In this document: positions 1 to 9,381 of the stretch, one piece after another
How positions within the stretch are numbered: position 1 is the first letter of the stretch
Layout of the letters: the number at the start of each line of letters is the position of its first letter
From: Rikenella microfusus
Lineage (GTDB): Bacteria > Bacteroidota > Bacteroidia > Bacteroidales > Tenuifilaceae
Reading direction: 5' to 3'
Length of the DNA stretch: 64,000 nt
NCBI GenBank assembly: GCA_020722565.1
Contig: DYKO01000004.1
Location: 1-64,000 of the forward strand
Program-made: the position numbers and the translations under genes
Notes under the pieces: model-generated
Database searches by the model: none
The model's input: the letters and a program-made list of their open reading frames with translations, nothing else
Told to the model about the DNA's origin: nothing

Positions 1-152
1 GGTCAAGGCAAAACCATTTCCGTATAAATTTTATTACTTAAATGCCTAATTCAAATATTTTAATTTTGAATCAATAACCCTTACCAAAGGTACGGTTATA
101 CACCCAAAATAGATGTATATCACTACTTTTGGTACGGTTATAAACGAGTTAT
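1..152. other. AT-rich left-edge intergenic with short direct repeat
   Basis: No gene is visible here. The 12-base word GGTACGGTTATA occurs twice, at about 90-101 and 131-142, and the second copy is followed by CGAGTTATGTGT just before the helicase reading frame. The stretch may be the end of a neighbouring mobile unit, but the window edge prevents a judgement. Confidence 0.4.
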
Positions 153-2563
153 GTGTCAGGCAAAAAAAACAGCACGATAAAAAAATGTAAAAAAGTGACC
201 ACAACAACCAAGACAAATATAAGTGCCTTAAACGACAAGCAGCAAGATGCTGTTGTTAGTGAAGACAAACGACTTTTAGTACTTGCAGGGGCAGGCTCAG
301 GCAAGACAAAAACTCTTTTGCAAAAGCTGATTTACTTAATCGAAGAAAAATAAGTAAGCCCTTCAAGTATTCTTGCAATTACTTTCACCAAAAACGCGAC
401 CAACGAAATGATTGACCGACTTATCATTTCGGCAGATGAAAGTGGTGATTATGAAAAGCAACTTGTTGACAAACGAAAAAGTCTTGCAGACAAAGACAAA
501 GAGCGATTTTTACAACAGAAAAAATATACTTGGATTGACGGACTTACAATCAAAACTTTTCATAGTTTTTGTTACAGCGTTTTACGCAACTATGGCGTAA
601 ATGAATTTGACAATAGGTTCAAAATTATCAGTGACGAAAAACGTGATGAAGAAGATGAACTTTCAAAACACGTTGCTCCCGAAACCGCCTTTGAAGTAAT
701 GCACAAACTTTTAATTGACGAATGTGAAAACACTGAATATCTATTAAAACTCAAACGCTACATCTTAGATTATATCATTGACAAAATCCATTTAAAACAA
801 GCAGACCCAAAATATATTCCGAAAGACGGAAAGTATTTTACAACACTCAATGGGACAAAAGTTCGTTCCAAATCAGAGCAGTATATAGCGGACTGGTTTT
901 ATAGACACAGCATCAAGTATGAATATGAGCCTCTGCTTAACGTAAAAGATTTTTCATTCCATCCAGACTTTTACATCCCTGATGCAAATCTTTACATTGA
1001 ACATATCAGCGACAAAAGTTTTTCAACCAAAGACAAAGAAGAACAATTTCAAAAAGGGAACCTATTGTTGGTGAAAACTTTTGAAAGCATGACAAAAGAT
1101 TCAACATTATTCAATCACACGCTTGACAAAATTGTAAAAAATCGCTTACCTGCCGACTATCACAAAACAATTTCTATAAACTTTAAAGAAGAATTTAACG
1201 GCTACCACGAAGATATAAAAGATTTTGTGCAACAGATTATGCGTATCACGGATATGATAAAAGTTGAAAATATCAATATTGACACCGTGTTAGAAAACGC
1301 AAGAAAAGACCAACACGAACGAGTTCGCAATTTTTACGAATTAGCAATTCCAATCGTAAAAAAATACATTCATTACTGTACTGATAAATCTTACCTTGAC
1401 TTTAACGACTTAATTTCGCGCAGTACTTCGTTATTTCAAAATCACAGCGACATTGCAAATAAATACAAAAGCAAATTTCAATACATTTTAGTTGACGAAT
1501 TTCAAGATGTAAACAACTTGCAAGTTGAACTCATTAAATTGTTGCTTACTGATAATACACAGCTTTTTTGCGTTGGTGATGATTGGCAAAGTATATATGG
1601 TTTCAGGGGTTCAAACGTTAGCTACATTGTAGAATTTGAAAAACATTTTTCAAATGCAAAGATAATTAAACTCAACATAAATTATCGTAGCACACAAAAC
1701 ATCGTTGGGGCAAGTAATGAAGTTATTAAACACAACAAATTCAAAGTAGAAAAAGACGTTTATGCTTCAAAAAAATCCGAACATAAAATTGTTGTTTTCG
1801 CAGGTAACACAGAAGAAGAAAATATTCAATTCTGTTTTGAGAAAGTAAAAGAGTTGTTAGATGATGGGATAAACAATGACGAAATTTTATTTTTGTATAG
1901 ACGAAGCAAAATGTATTCGCCTTATTTTTTAAGATTTAGAAATGAAAACATTCGTGTTCAAAGCAAGACAATTCACGCTTCAAAAGGACTCGAAGCAAAA
2001 GTTGTTTTCATTATCGGTTTGACAGAGGGTAATGGTGGTTTCCCAGATATTTGGCTAGAAGACAGGATTTTTCAAGTTATTAAAAAAGCAAATCACGATT
2101 TGCTAATGGAGGAAGAAAGACGTTTGTTTTATGTTGCTATTACAAGAGCTAAGGACAAACTATTTTTAATCACACAAAAAGGAAACGAATCAAGTTTTTT
2201 AAAAGAAATTCCATCAGCCTATACGGTAAGGTCAACAAATGCAGTTAAACAAGTAGTTGACAAAGTAATTCTATGCGACAGTTGTTTTAGTCAATTGGTA
2301 ACACTACATAAGTTTTGCCCCTACTGCGGGAAAAAAGTAGTAGAAGAAAAAGAGGAAAAGAAAAGTCATACCCAGTAGATGAAATAAGAAAGACCCATGC
2401 TCAAGCTTATCAGCCGTGGACAAAGGAAGATGACGATAAACTAGAACTATACTTTTGTGAAAGTAAAAAAGTGAAAGAACTATCGCAAATATTTGGAAGA
2501 AACGAAGGAGCAATTAATTCTCGAATAACGAAACTTGAAATTAAAAAAAAGTATGATAAATGA
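153..2563 (+). pseudogene. UvrD/HelD-like superfamily 1 helicase with inserted nuclease-like domain, disrupted
   Basis: This is an SF1 DNA helicase in at least three pieces. The first 66 codons (from GTG 153) carry Walker A (GAGSGKT, residues 46-52) and end at an in-frame TAA at 351-353. The same frame then continues with helicase sequence (VSPSSILAITFTKNA) to 2378, with its first ATG at 408. It holds the DEXX box (VDEFQD), GDDWQSIYGFRG, NYRST, HASKGLEA and the ARG-finger motif FYVAITRA. Between the first motifs lies an insert resembling a PD-(D/E)XK fold (SEQYIAD, HPDFYIP, YIEH). A zinc ribbon (CDSC...CPYC) follows, and a shift to another frame near 2355-2378 reveals a C-terminal AYQPWTKEDD domain ending at 2563. 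The region is visibly AT-rich compared with the genes to its right. It is either a decayed gene or the site of two sequence errors. A protein starting at 408 would lack the P-loop and should not hydrolyse ATP. Confidence 0.85.
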
Positions 2564-3203
2564 TTTCTGAACATAAAACAAGAATGCCCGAACACATAAC
2601 ACATGGTATAGTGCATGCGGGTCTCTGTGTTGTTCAAAGGCTTGTGGCTCGTAAAAAAAAGTTGGTGTAAACTGATAGGAAATAATCCGCAAGCCCAAAA
2701 CCCACGTAAAGCAAAGCGGAATAATTCCTCACGATGCTTACTCCCCCATATCTGCCTCAAGCATTTCAAAAGCGCCTAAAAACTTGGGCAAAAAGAGGCA
2801 CATATCAAAAATTACAGGAATAAACTTCCAATTTTTTTAATTGCCATTAAATTTACCCTCTTCCCAAAATTATTCATACGCTTGCTAAGTTTTTCTTTGG
2901 TAAAGCTAGCAACCGTGCCTGGAGTTGAACTAAAAATCAACAACTATGAAACGCCCCTTTAAAACACCCTTCAAATAAACAGATGAACAACCGAGTGCTT
3001 TTTACATGTTTGGAGGAACCAAAATTTGGGTGTTTGCCTACGACGAGCCCTTTGGGATTGTTCATCCGTACGTTAGCATGTGACCAGATTAAAATATAAC
3101 TTGCTGGGATTAAAAATTTTTATACAAATGAAATCTCATTCCAAATTTTTGTAGCGCTAAATGCATCATATGGTGTGCATTAAAATCAATAGCAAATTGC
3201 CTT
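2564..3203. other. intergenic region with cassette-end-like motif and a dispersed repeat
   Basis: No convincing gene is present. ACACATAAC at 2592-2600 is the reverse complement of GTTATGTGT at 148-156, on the other side of the helicase. It is followed by a potential imperfect hairpin (GGCTTGTGG near 2639 against CCGCAAGCC near 2690). Copy 1 of the dispersed repeat occupies about 2981-3082. The small ORFs in this stretch lack family resemblance and ribosome-binding sites. Confidence 0.6.
2981..3082 (+). repeat. dispersed repeat, copy 1
   Basis: This stretch matches, in inverted orientation, the sequence at 21810-21907. Shared blocks are AGATGAACAACCGAGTG (2981-2997), GGGTGTTTGCCTA (3028-3040) and CGAGCCCTTTGGG (3044-3056), separated by diverged spacers of similar length. 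Both copies are intergenic and neither encodes a transposase. It could be a MITE-like or REP-like element, or the remnant of a duplicated gene. Confidence 0.75.
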
Positions 3204-4628
3204 CTACTTTTTAACACCATGCTGACGGCGCTTCTCGGTTAGGCTCATATCCCAAAAACAACCGCATCCACTAGTTAACTTTTTTACCTTTTTCTTTTTT
3301 TGAATGCAGCCCCAGAACATGTTAAATCCAAATCGCAGGTTGGCATTTCTAACCTTTTCAGGGAAAAAAGGGGCCAATAGGTTATCGGATAGCAAGTAAA
3401 ATTGGAAACGCTCACCTCCCAGGTTTAGAGCTGCCCCTATATTGGCAAATGAGCCATTCTGAATGGTATAGGTAAGCGACAGAGCGCTCCCCTTGTTAGT
3501 AATAGCGCTAGCTAGTAAGGTAAACCCCATAACCGGTCGACCAGGGTACCACTCGGTTCTGAATACAGCACCAGCCTGGAGGTTTTTATTGATATCATAG
3601 GTTGCCCCGAGGTAAGCTTTTGGGTTGAGTAGTGTTGTAAAGCCGGAATATTGATGCTGAAACTGTACCTGATTATTAATTGAGTCGGCAAGCATATCGA
3701 TATAGGCTGCTGGGTCTAACAAATCGTCGGGTGTGGCCCCGCGGAATATAAAATGCCCCTGATTGCTGAATCGGGAAGATTTACCTGACCACCAAATAAA
3801 ACCCAAGTCCAAAATGCTCCCGCTCCAGGTGACTCTATCGCCGGGTTTAATAAAACCCAAATCAAAGGCGAACCCTGGATTGCTAAAGTTTAAGAAGAAT
3901 GGAAGCGGACTAAATCTGGAGGCTCCTACACCTGTTACGTTTCCCTCGGCATCGGTCGATACGGTTAGGGGATAGGAAACATCAACCTTAGGGTTCCATT
4001 GTGCATCAATATTGTAGGTAAGAGCATCAATATCGATATCGATTGTTTTGCGGCGGGTGAATACGCCACCCAAACCAAACAGAACTTTTGCATGCAGACC
4101 AACAAGAGTATTGCTCTGCAGCTCGTACGAATAGCCAAATGAAAATTCGCGATAGTAGAAGCCGTTTATTCCGGGATTGGAAGTTACCATCCCGGGGCCA
4201 ACGAACTGGGTGTTCCCATTGGCAAGAAGCGACATCAACTTTTTGGAAACGAACAACTTGCTTTCCACGCGCTCGGTCCATGCAAAGTTGAAGTACTGCT
4301 CGTTATCGTACATAAATCCAAACGAAACGGGCGTGTAGTGAAGCTCTCCCGAAAGGTAATCCCAGCTATGCATTTGTAAAACTAGTGAGGGAAAATTAGC
4401 CGAGGTTTCCATTGCAATATCGTTATATGAGAAACCAGTGGAATTTAGGTTTAGGTGCAGCGATGATAGGAATGGGACACCAACGTAAACAGGGCACTCA
4501 ATTTGAACCGCAGGGTTTAACAAATTTGCCTGAGGAATGCGGTGCATTAGGTATAGCGAATTGCTCTGCTGAGCCAAAGATGCAACCTGTTGCAAAACAA
4601 AAATGAATATGAATACTAACCGAAACAT
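3204..4628 (-). CDS. DUF5723-type outer-membrane beta-barrel protein
   Basis: This 474-residue protein starts with a signal peptide (about residues 1-19, ending ASLAQQ). Alternating hydrophobic beta-strand sequence continues to the C-terminus. The early phrase IPQANLLNPAV and the overall size match the DUF5723 family of Bacteroidota outer-membrane proteins, whose molecular role is unknown. It lies 3 bases downstream of the secreted-protein gene at 4632-5282 and is presumably cotranscribed with it. The C-terminal tail is lysine-rich (KKKKKVKK) and contains a CGC motif, which is unusual for a barrel that should end in a closing strand. The family assignment is from pattern recognition and the function is open. 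Confidence 0.7.
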   Translation of the reverse strand: MFRLVFIFIFVLQQVASLAQQSNSLYLMHRIPQANLLNPAVQIECPVYVGVPFLSSLHLNLNSTGFSYNDIAMETSANFPSLVLQMHSWDYLSGELHYTPVSFGFMYDNEQYFNFAWTERVESKLFVSKKLMSLLANGNTQFVGPGMVTSNPGINGFYYREFSFGYSYELQSNTLVGLHAKVLFGLGGVFTRRKTIDIDIDALTYNIDAQWNPKVDVSYPLTVSTDAEGNVTGVGASRFSPLPFFLNFSNPGFAFDLGFIKPGDRVTWSGSILDLGFIWWSGKSSRFSNQGHFIFRGATPDDLLDPAAYIDMLADSINNQVQFQHQYSGFTTLLNPKAYLGATYDINKNLQAGAVFRTEWYPGRPVMGFTLLASAITNKGSALSLTYTIQNGSFANIGAALNLGGERFQFYLLSDNLLAPFFPEKVRNANLRFGFNMFWGCIQKKKKVKKLTSGCGCFWDMSLTEKRRQHGVKK

Positions 4629-4631
4629 GCC

Positions 4632-5282
4632 TTAATTACTTATATTTAGCGAAAAATCGACACGGGCTGCAATCTGTACCCTTAATTTGTAACGATCAAA
4701 ATACTGCACATTTAGCTCATTAATGCCCTCCTCGGTTACAACGAGTCCTGCCCTGACCACCACGTATTGCGCTTGGCTCAGGTTATCAATACGTTGCTTA
4801 TCAATTTGAACCGGGTACGATTCAAATTTGGTTCCAACCACATCGCCGTTGGAGTAAATCTCTGCTGCTCTTACTGTGGCTGGATTTGGCGAGAAAAGTG
4901 AGTCAATTGCCTGATAGGAGCTGCTCACAAACAAAACCTGAGCATCTCCTTGAAGAGGGAAATCGTTCCAAATATTAACCCGAAAAGAGATGATTGAAAT
5001 ATCTTCGGACTGATTATAGGCCTCAGTTAAGTTAAGAGCAAACGTATCCTGAACGTAAACGTAACGATACTTTGCCCATTCGGGCACATTTTCGGTTAGA
5101 TTTATCTCCTGCAAACCAAGAGTTATGTATGTTTTTGCAAGATTAAAACTCCCCTCACCCACCGGAAAGGAAAGAGAGGGTGCCAGTGCAACCGAATCGG
5201 GCAGGGGTTGGATATTTCGAGTGCATTCCAAAGCCAAAACTACCGAAATTATTGCCAAAACCGTTTGTTTAATTTTAATCAT
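4632..5282 (-). CDS. hypothetical exported protein, probable lipoprotein
   Basis: This 216-residue protein has a hydrophobic N-terminus (residues 5-20) running into a cysteine in the context LALEC, an imperfect lipobox. It may therefore be a lipoprotein or a plain secreted protein. The rest is beta-rich with no motif I recognise. It is encoded 3 bases upstream of the DUF5723 barrel gene, so the two probably form one transcription unit and may work together at the outer membrane. I assign no function. Confidence 0.65.
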   Translation of the reverse strand: MIKIKQTVLAIISVVLALECTRNIQPLPDSVALAPSLSFPVGEGSFNLAKTYITLGLQEINLTENVPEWAKYRYVYVQDTFALNLTEAYNQSEDISIISFRVNIWNDFPLQGDAQVLFVSSSYQAIDSLFSPNPATVRAAEIYSNGDVVGTKFESYPVQIDKQRIDNLSQAQYVVVRAGLVVTEEGINELNVQYFDRYKLRVQIAARVDFSLNISN

Positions 5283-5414
5283 TTCAATATCAGAGATAAT
5301 ATTTAAAACCTGTTCACCAAGCTAAAAAGTGTTTTCCCTTGAAATTTACAATTTTTTATAAAAAGAGCAACATAATGGAAGGGTAAAAAGGTACCGGACC
5401 AAATAATATTTGGC

Positions 5415-5422
5415 TAACTTTG
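5415..5422 (+). promoter_or_regulatory. candidate -7 element TAACTTTG
   Basis: It matches the Bacteroidota -7 consensus TAnnTTTG and lies 26 bases before the ATG at 5449. There is no clear TTG at the usual -33 spacing, so the call is tentative. Confidence 0.4.
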
Positions 5423-5448
5423 TACTGAAATAAGTAGCGTAAAAAACG

Positions 5449-5727
5449 ATGGCCGGATTTAAATTCTTCAGCATCCCAAAACCAAGAGGATTTAGGTATA
5501 AACCTATATACTATAACGAGCAGAAAGAAGAAATGCGCGAGCGTGAGGAGCGAATCCGAAGGGAACTTGGCATAACCGAAAACGACAAATCTTACATCCC
5601 AAACATTAAAGGGCAATTCCGTAATGCATATAAACGGAAATCGACTGCCAATCGACAATCGAACATAAGGATTCTGATTATACTTTTCATTCTACTTTTA
5701 ATCAGTTACTTACTCTTCTTCCGTTAG
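5449..5727 (+). CDS. small membrane-anchored protein upstream of mutL
   Basis: This 92-residue protein is strongly basic and charged in its first 70 residues (EEMREREERIRRELGI reads as a helix). It ends in one hydrophobic transmembrane segment (about residues 74-91, ILIILFILLLISYLLFF). The ATG lies 26 bases after a TAACTTTG -7-like element, and the stop is one base from the mutL start, indicating an operon. It looks like a tail-anchored cytoplasmic protein. I do not recognise the family. Confidence 0.7.
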   Translation: MAGFKFFSIPKPRGFRYKPIYYNEQKEEMREREERIRRELGITENDKSYIPNIKGQFRNAYKRKSTANRQSNIRILIILFILLLISYLLFFR

Positions 5728-5728
5728 C

Positions 5729-7561
5729 ATGGCCGATGTAATTCAACTTTTGCCCGATTCCATTGCTAATCAGATAGCTGCCGGTGAGGTGGTTCAACGT
5801 CCTGCATCGGTGGTAAAGGAGCTACTTGAGAACTCCGTTGATGCAGGTGCAAAAAACATCAACCTAATTGTAACGGATGGTGGTAAAACCCTAATACAGG
5901 TTATTGATGATGGTACAGGCATGTCTGAAACTGACGCACGGCTTTGTTTTGAAAGGCATGCCACTTCAAAAATTCACGATGCATCGGACCTGTTCAATAT
6001 TCGCACCATGGGTTTCAGGGGTGAGGCATTAGCCTCAATTGCTGCTGTTGCCGAGGTTGAACTCCGAACCCGTAGGGTTGTTGACGAAGTAGGAACAGAG
6101 GTATGCATCTTGGGGTCGGAGGTTCAACGGCAACAACCAATTGCCTGCCCAACGGGAACGCAAATTGCTGTTAAAAATCTGTTTTACAATGTTCCGGCCC
6201 GCCGTAAGTTCCTTAAAAGTGATTCGGTTGAGCTAAAACATATTATCAGCGAGTTCCAGCGTATAGCCCTGGCATTCCCTGAGATTGCCTTTAGCCTTAG
6301 CCACAATGGCAATGAGCTCTATCGCTTGCAACCATCAGGATTAAAACAACGCATTGTTGGACTATTTGGTAAAAGCATAAACCAGCATTTGGTCGATTTA
6401 TCAACCAAAACCTCAGTGGTAACCATTGGGGGTTACGTTGGCAAACCCGAGGGAGCAAAAAAAACAGCAGGTGAGCAATTCTTTTTTGTAAATGGCAGGT
6501 TTATGAAGAATCCCTTTCTGCACAAGGCCGTCATGAATGCCTACAACCGCTTGCTCCCGCCCGATACCTATCCCGCCTACTTTATCTATTTCGATATTGA
6601 CCCTCAAACCATTGATGTAAACATCCATCCTACTAAAACCGAGATAAAGTTTGAGGATGAGCGGATGATATGGCAGATTCTGCATGCAGTAGTTAGGGAA
6701 TCGCTGGGGAAATTCGCCATTGTCCCACCCATCGATTTTGAATCGGCGCCGGGTTTTGATATTCCATACCTACCTAAAAATGCACCGGTTACCTTTCCCT
6801 CCATAGATGTTGATCCTACCTACAATCCGTTTGATAACGAAAAACCTGCATCATCGGGTTTCCAAGCCCACCGTAGCAACATGGAATCCGCTACCGGTTG
6901 GGAAAAGCTATTCGATGAATTACCGGCTGAGCCCAATCCAATCCAGACTCACATTGAAACTTTTGAATCAATGGGAATGCAAGGCCCAGCCCCCGAAAAC
7001 ATCGTGAGGTTTTATCAACTTAAGGGGCGCTTCATCCTTACCAATGTGAAATCGGGATTAATGATAATTGACCAGAAACGGGCCCACGAACGGATACTCT
7101 ATGAGCAATACCTGGCCGGAATGGAGACATCGGTTAACATGGGGCAGCGCGAGCTATACCCTCAAACCATAGAGCTATCACCCGCCGATTTTGAGCTGAT
7201 GATGAGTAACGCACAAGAGCTATCGAAACTTGGCATGGAAATAAGCAACCCGAACCACAACACCATCAGCATAAACAGCATGCCGGTTAGCTCAACCGTA
7301 ACCGACCCTGCCCGTTTGGTCGAGAATCTTTTGGCAATTATGCATGAGAACCAGGCCCTCCCATTCGACGATGCCCGTCACCGCATTGCTCTTAGTTTAG
7401 CCAAGGCTTCAGCCATTGGGTATAACAAAACCCTCAGCCAGTTCGAGATGCAGGAGACTGTGGATAAACTTTTTGCCTGTCGGGAACCCAACCTTACCCC
7501 CGATAATAAGAAAATAATTGTTATTATTGATGTGGCTGAAATAGAAAAACGGTTTAGATAG
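5729..7561 (+). CDS. mutL: DNA mismatch repair protein MutL
   Basis: This 610-residue protein links MutS mismatch recognition to downstream repair. The GHKL ATPase domain occupies about residues 1-330 with ELLENSVDAG, DDGTGM and GFRGEAL. A variable linker follows, then a C-terminal dimerisation domain from about residue 425. The endonuclease motif DQHA(X)2E(X)4E appears here as DQKRAHERILYE, with the metal-binding His replaced by Lys, and no clear CPHGRP motif is seen. Nicking activity is therefore uncertain. The length is normal for bacterial MutL. It is the second gene of a run that continues with two rhomboid proteases. Confidence 0.95.
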   Translation: MADVIQLLPDSIANQIAAGEVVQRPASVVKELLENSVDAGAKNINLIVTDGGKTLIQVIDDGTGMSETDARLCFERHATSKIHDASDLFNIRTMGFRGEALASIAAVAEVELRTRRVVDEVGTEVCILGSEVQRQQPIACPTGTQIAVKNLFYNVPARRKFLKSDSVELKHIISEFQRIALAFPEIAFSLSHNGNELYRLQPSGLKQRIVGLFGKSINQHLVDLSTKTSVVTIGGYVGKPEGAKKTAGEQFFFVNGRFMKNPFLHKAVMNAYNRLLPPDTYPAYFIYFDIDPQTIDVNIHPTKTEIKFEDERMIWQILHAVVRESLGKFAIVPPIDFESAPGFDIPYLPKNAPVTFPSIDVDPTYNPFDNEKPASSGFQAHRSNMESATGWEKLFDELPAEPNPIQTHIETFESMGMQGPAPENIVRFYQLKGRFILTNVKSGLMIIDQKRAHERILYEQYLAGMETSVNMGQRELYPQTIELSPADFELMMSNAQELSKLGMEISNPNHNTISINSMPVSSTVTDPARLVENLLAIMHENQALPFDDARHRIALSLAKASAIGYNKTLSQFEMQETVDKLFACREPNLTPDNKKIIVIIDVAEIEKRFR

Positions 7562-7611
7562 TTTTCAACTTTTCAGCAACTTATATGTTTACCCTTTTCA
7601 AATAATTTACC

Positions 7612-8436
7612 ATGAATTACGGAAATAGAGGCATTTTTAGCAGTACCCCTCCAGTGGTAATGAACCTGATAATGATTAACGTTGTAATGCTGGTTATCAC
7701 CTGGGTGATGGAAAGAACATTTGGAATCGATTTAAACGCAATTCTTGGGGTATATCCGCCGGGTTCACCCAATTTCAGACCCTACCAGATTATAACCCAT
7801 ATGTTTATGCATGGCGGGTTGTTCCATCTCGTCTTCAACATGTTTGCACTATGGATGTTTGGGCGCATACTGGAGCAGGTATGGGGTAGCCGACGTTTTT
7901 TTATCTACTACATGGTTACCGGATTGGGGGCAATAGCCATTCAACTTTTGGTAAACTACATACACATTTCTACCATTCAGCACGATGCCATGGCTGTGCT
8001 TAACACCCCATCGCCCGAAGCCTTTGCGGCTTTTATAACTCGTCACTTCCCTGAGTACTACAATCAGGTTTACGATAAATTTCTTGATAAGTGGAATCTT
8101 TTCCCAACCAGTCCGGTTTACATCGATCAGGCTGCAGAATATATTCGACAATTAATTAGCCTTCAGCAAGGTATTCCCACAGTTGGGGCATCGGGTGCGG
8201 TTTATGGCGTTTTGCTGGCGTTTGGGGTTCTTTTCCCAAACACCATATTAATGCTGCTATTCCCACCTATTCCCATTAAAGCTAAATGGATGGTTATCAT
8301 TTACGGAGGTTTGGAGCTCTACCTTGGGCTAACTCAACCGGGTAGCAGCATTGCGCACTTTGCCCACCTAGGCGGAATGATTTTCGGATTTATCCTTATC
8401 CGATACTGGCAACACCGCAAGGATGTATTTTACTAA
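7612..8436 (+). CDS. rhomboid family intramembrane serine protease
   Basis: This 274-residue multi-spanning protein shows the rhomboid signature: an HMFMHGG/LFNM segment in the first half, the catalytic serine in GASGAVYG and the catalytic histidine in HFAHLGG. At least six hydrophobic segments are visible. Between the second segment and the serine helix lies a longer soluble insert (about residues 122-190) that is absent from short rhomboids. It lies 50 bases after mutL and just ahead of a second rhomboid gene. Its substrates cannot be told from sequence. Confidence 0.92.
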   Translation: MNYGNRGIFSSTPPVVMNLIMINVVMLVITWVMERTFGIDLNAILGVYPPGSPNFRPYQIITHMFMHGGLFHLVFNMFALWMFGRILEQVWGSRRFFIYYMVTGLGAIAIQLLVNYIHISTIQHDAMAVLNTPSPEAFAAFITRHFPEYYNQVYDKFLDKWNLFPTSPVYIDQAAEYIRQLISLQQGIPTVGASGAVYGVLLAFGVLFPNTILMLLFPPIPIKAKWMVIIYGGLELYLGLTQPGSSIAHFAHLGGMIFGFILIRYWQHRKDVFY

Positions 8437-8502
8437 TTACCCAAAAATATTTAACTTTACTTATAAGTTAACAAGTATAATTGTTTAAATAATTTGTTTA
8501 GC

Positions 8503-9381
8503 ATGACAATCTGGGATGAAATAAAGTACTCGTTCCGTTTGGGTAGTAATTTGACCCGACTCATTTACATCAACCTTGGGGTTTTTCTGATACTTGGATT
8601 AATTAGGTTTTTTCTGTTCTTGAGCGGTAACCCTTCGGGTTGGATTACAGGACTAATGGCAGTTCCCGCAAATCCTCAACTTCTACTGATCAAACCATGG
8701 ACCATCCTTACCTATATGTTCTACCACGAGTCATTTCTACATATACTCTTTAACATGCTGTGGCTTTACTGGTTCGGACAACTTTTTTTAAGTTTCTTTT
8801 CGCAACGCCAGTTAACCTGGGTTTACCTGTTGGGTGGTTTAACTGGAGCGTTGTTTTACATTTTGGCCTTCAACATCTTTCCAGTATTTAAAGGATATGC
8901 CGACATATCGATGGCGTTAGGGGCATCGGCATCGGTTCTGGCTGTGGTAATTGCGGTGGCAACCCTTCAGCCCAATTTCACTGTTTACCTTTTATTTCTG
9001 GGTCCTATTAGGTTAAAGTATCTGGCTTTGATTACCGTAACCCTGGATATCATTAGCATACCAATTTCCAATGCCGGTGGGCATATTGCTCATTTGGGAG
9101 GTGCCGTTTTCGGATTTATCTATGTAATGCTACTGAATAAGGGAACCGATTTAGCCAAACCATTCTATCGCATTGGCGGCATCAAATTTCCCCACCGAAA
9201 AAAGCTAAAGGTCAGCTACCGCAGACCCGAAACCGACTACGATTACAACTACCGTAAGGCGCAAAACAATAAGCGAATTGATGAGATACTAGATAAGATA
9301 GCCCGCTCAGGATACGATAGCCTGACCAAAGAGGAAAAGGATATTCTATTCAGGGCAAACAACCGTAAGGATATAAATTGA
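8503..9381 (+). CDS. second rhomboid family intramembrane protease
   Basis: This protein has about 292 residues. I chose ATG 8503 because the slightly longer frame begins with TTG. It carries the rhomboid features FYHESFLHILFNMLW, a catalytic serine in LGASASVLA and a catalytic histidine in GHIAHLGG. A cytosolic C-terminal tail of about 80 charged, Arg/Lys/Tyr-rich residues follows, a common Bacteroidota extension. The gene overlaps the next one by a single base (TGATG). It differs from its upstream neighbour in lacking the large soluble insert, so the pair is probably not a recent tandem copy. Confidence 0.9.
   Translation: MTIWDEIKYSFRLGSNLTRLIYINLGVFLILGLIRFFLFLSGNPSGWITGLMAVPANPQLLLIKPWTILTYMFYHESFLHILFNMLWLYWFGQLFLSFFSQRQLTWVYLLGGLTGALFYILAFNIFPVFKGYADISMALGASASVLAVVIAVATLQPNFTVYLLFLGPIRLKYLALITVTLDIISIPISNAGGHIAHLGGAVFGFIYVMLLNKGTDLAKPFYRIGGIKFPHRKKLKVSYRRPETDYDYNYRKAQNNKRIDEILDKIARSGYDSLTKEEKDILFRANNRKDIN

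Noticed and set aside
2410-2769. Minus-strand frame of 119 codons overlapping the helicase end
   Set aside because: It opposes the recognisable C-terminal helicase domain and has no family resemblance.
2981-3082. Insertion sequence at the dispersed repeat
   Set aside because: No transposase frame or terminal inverted repeats are visible in either copy.
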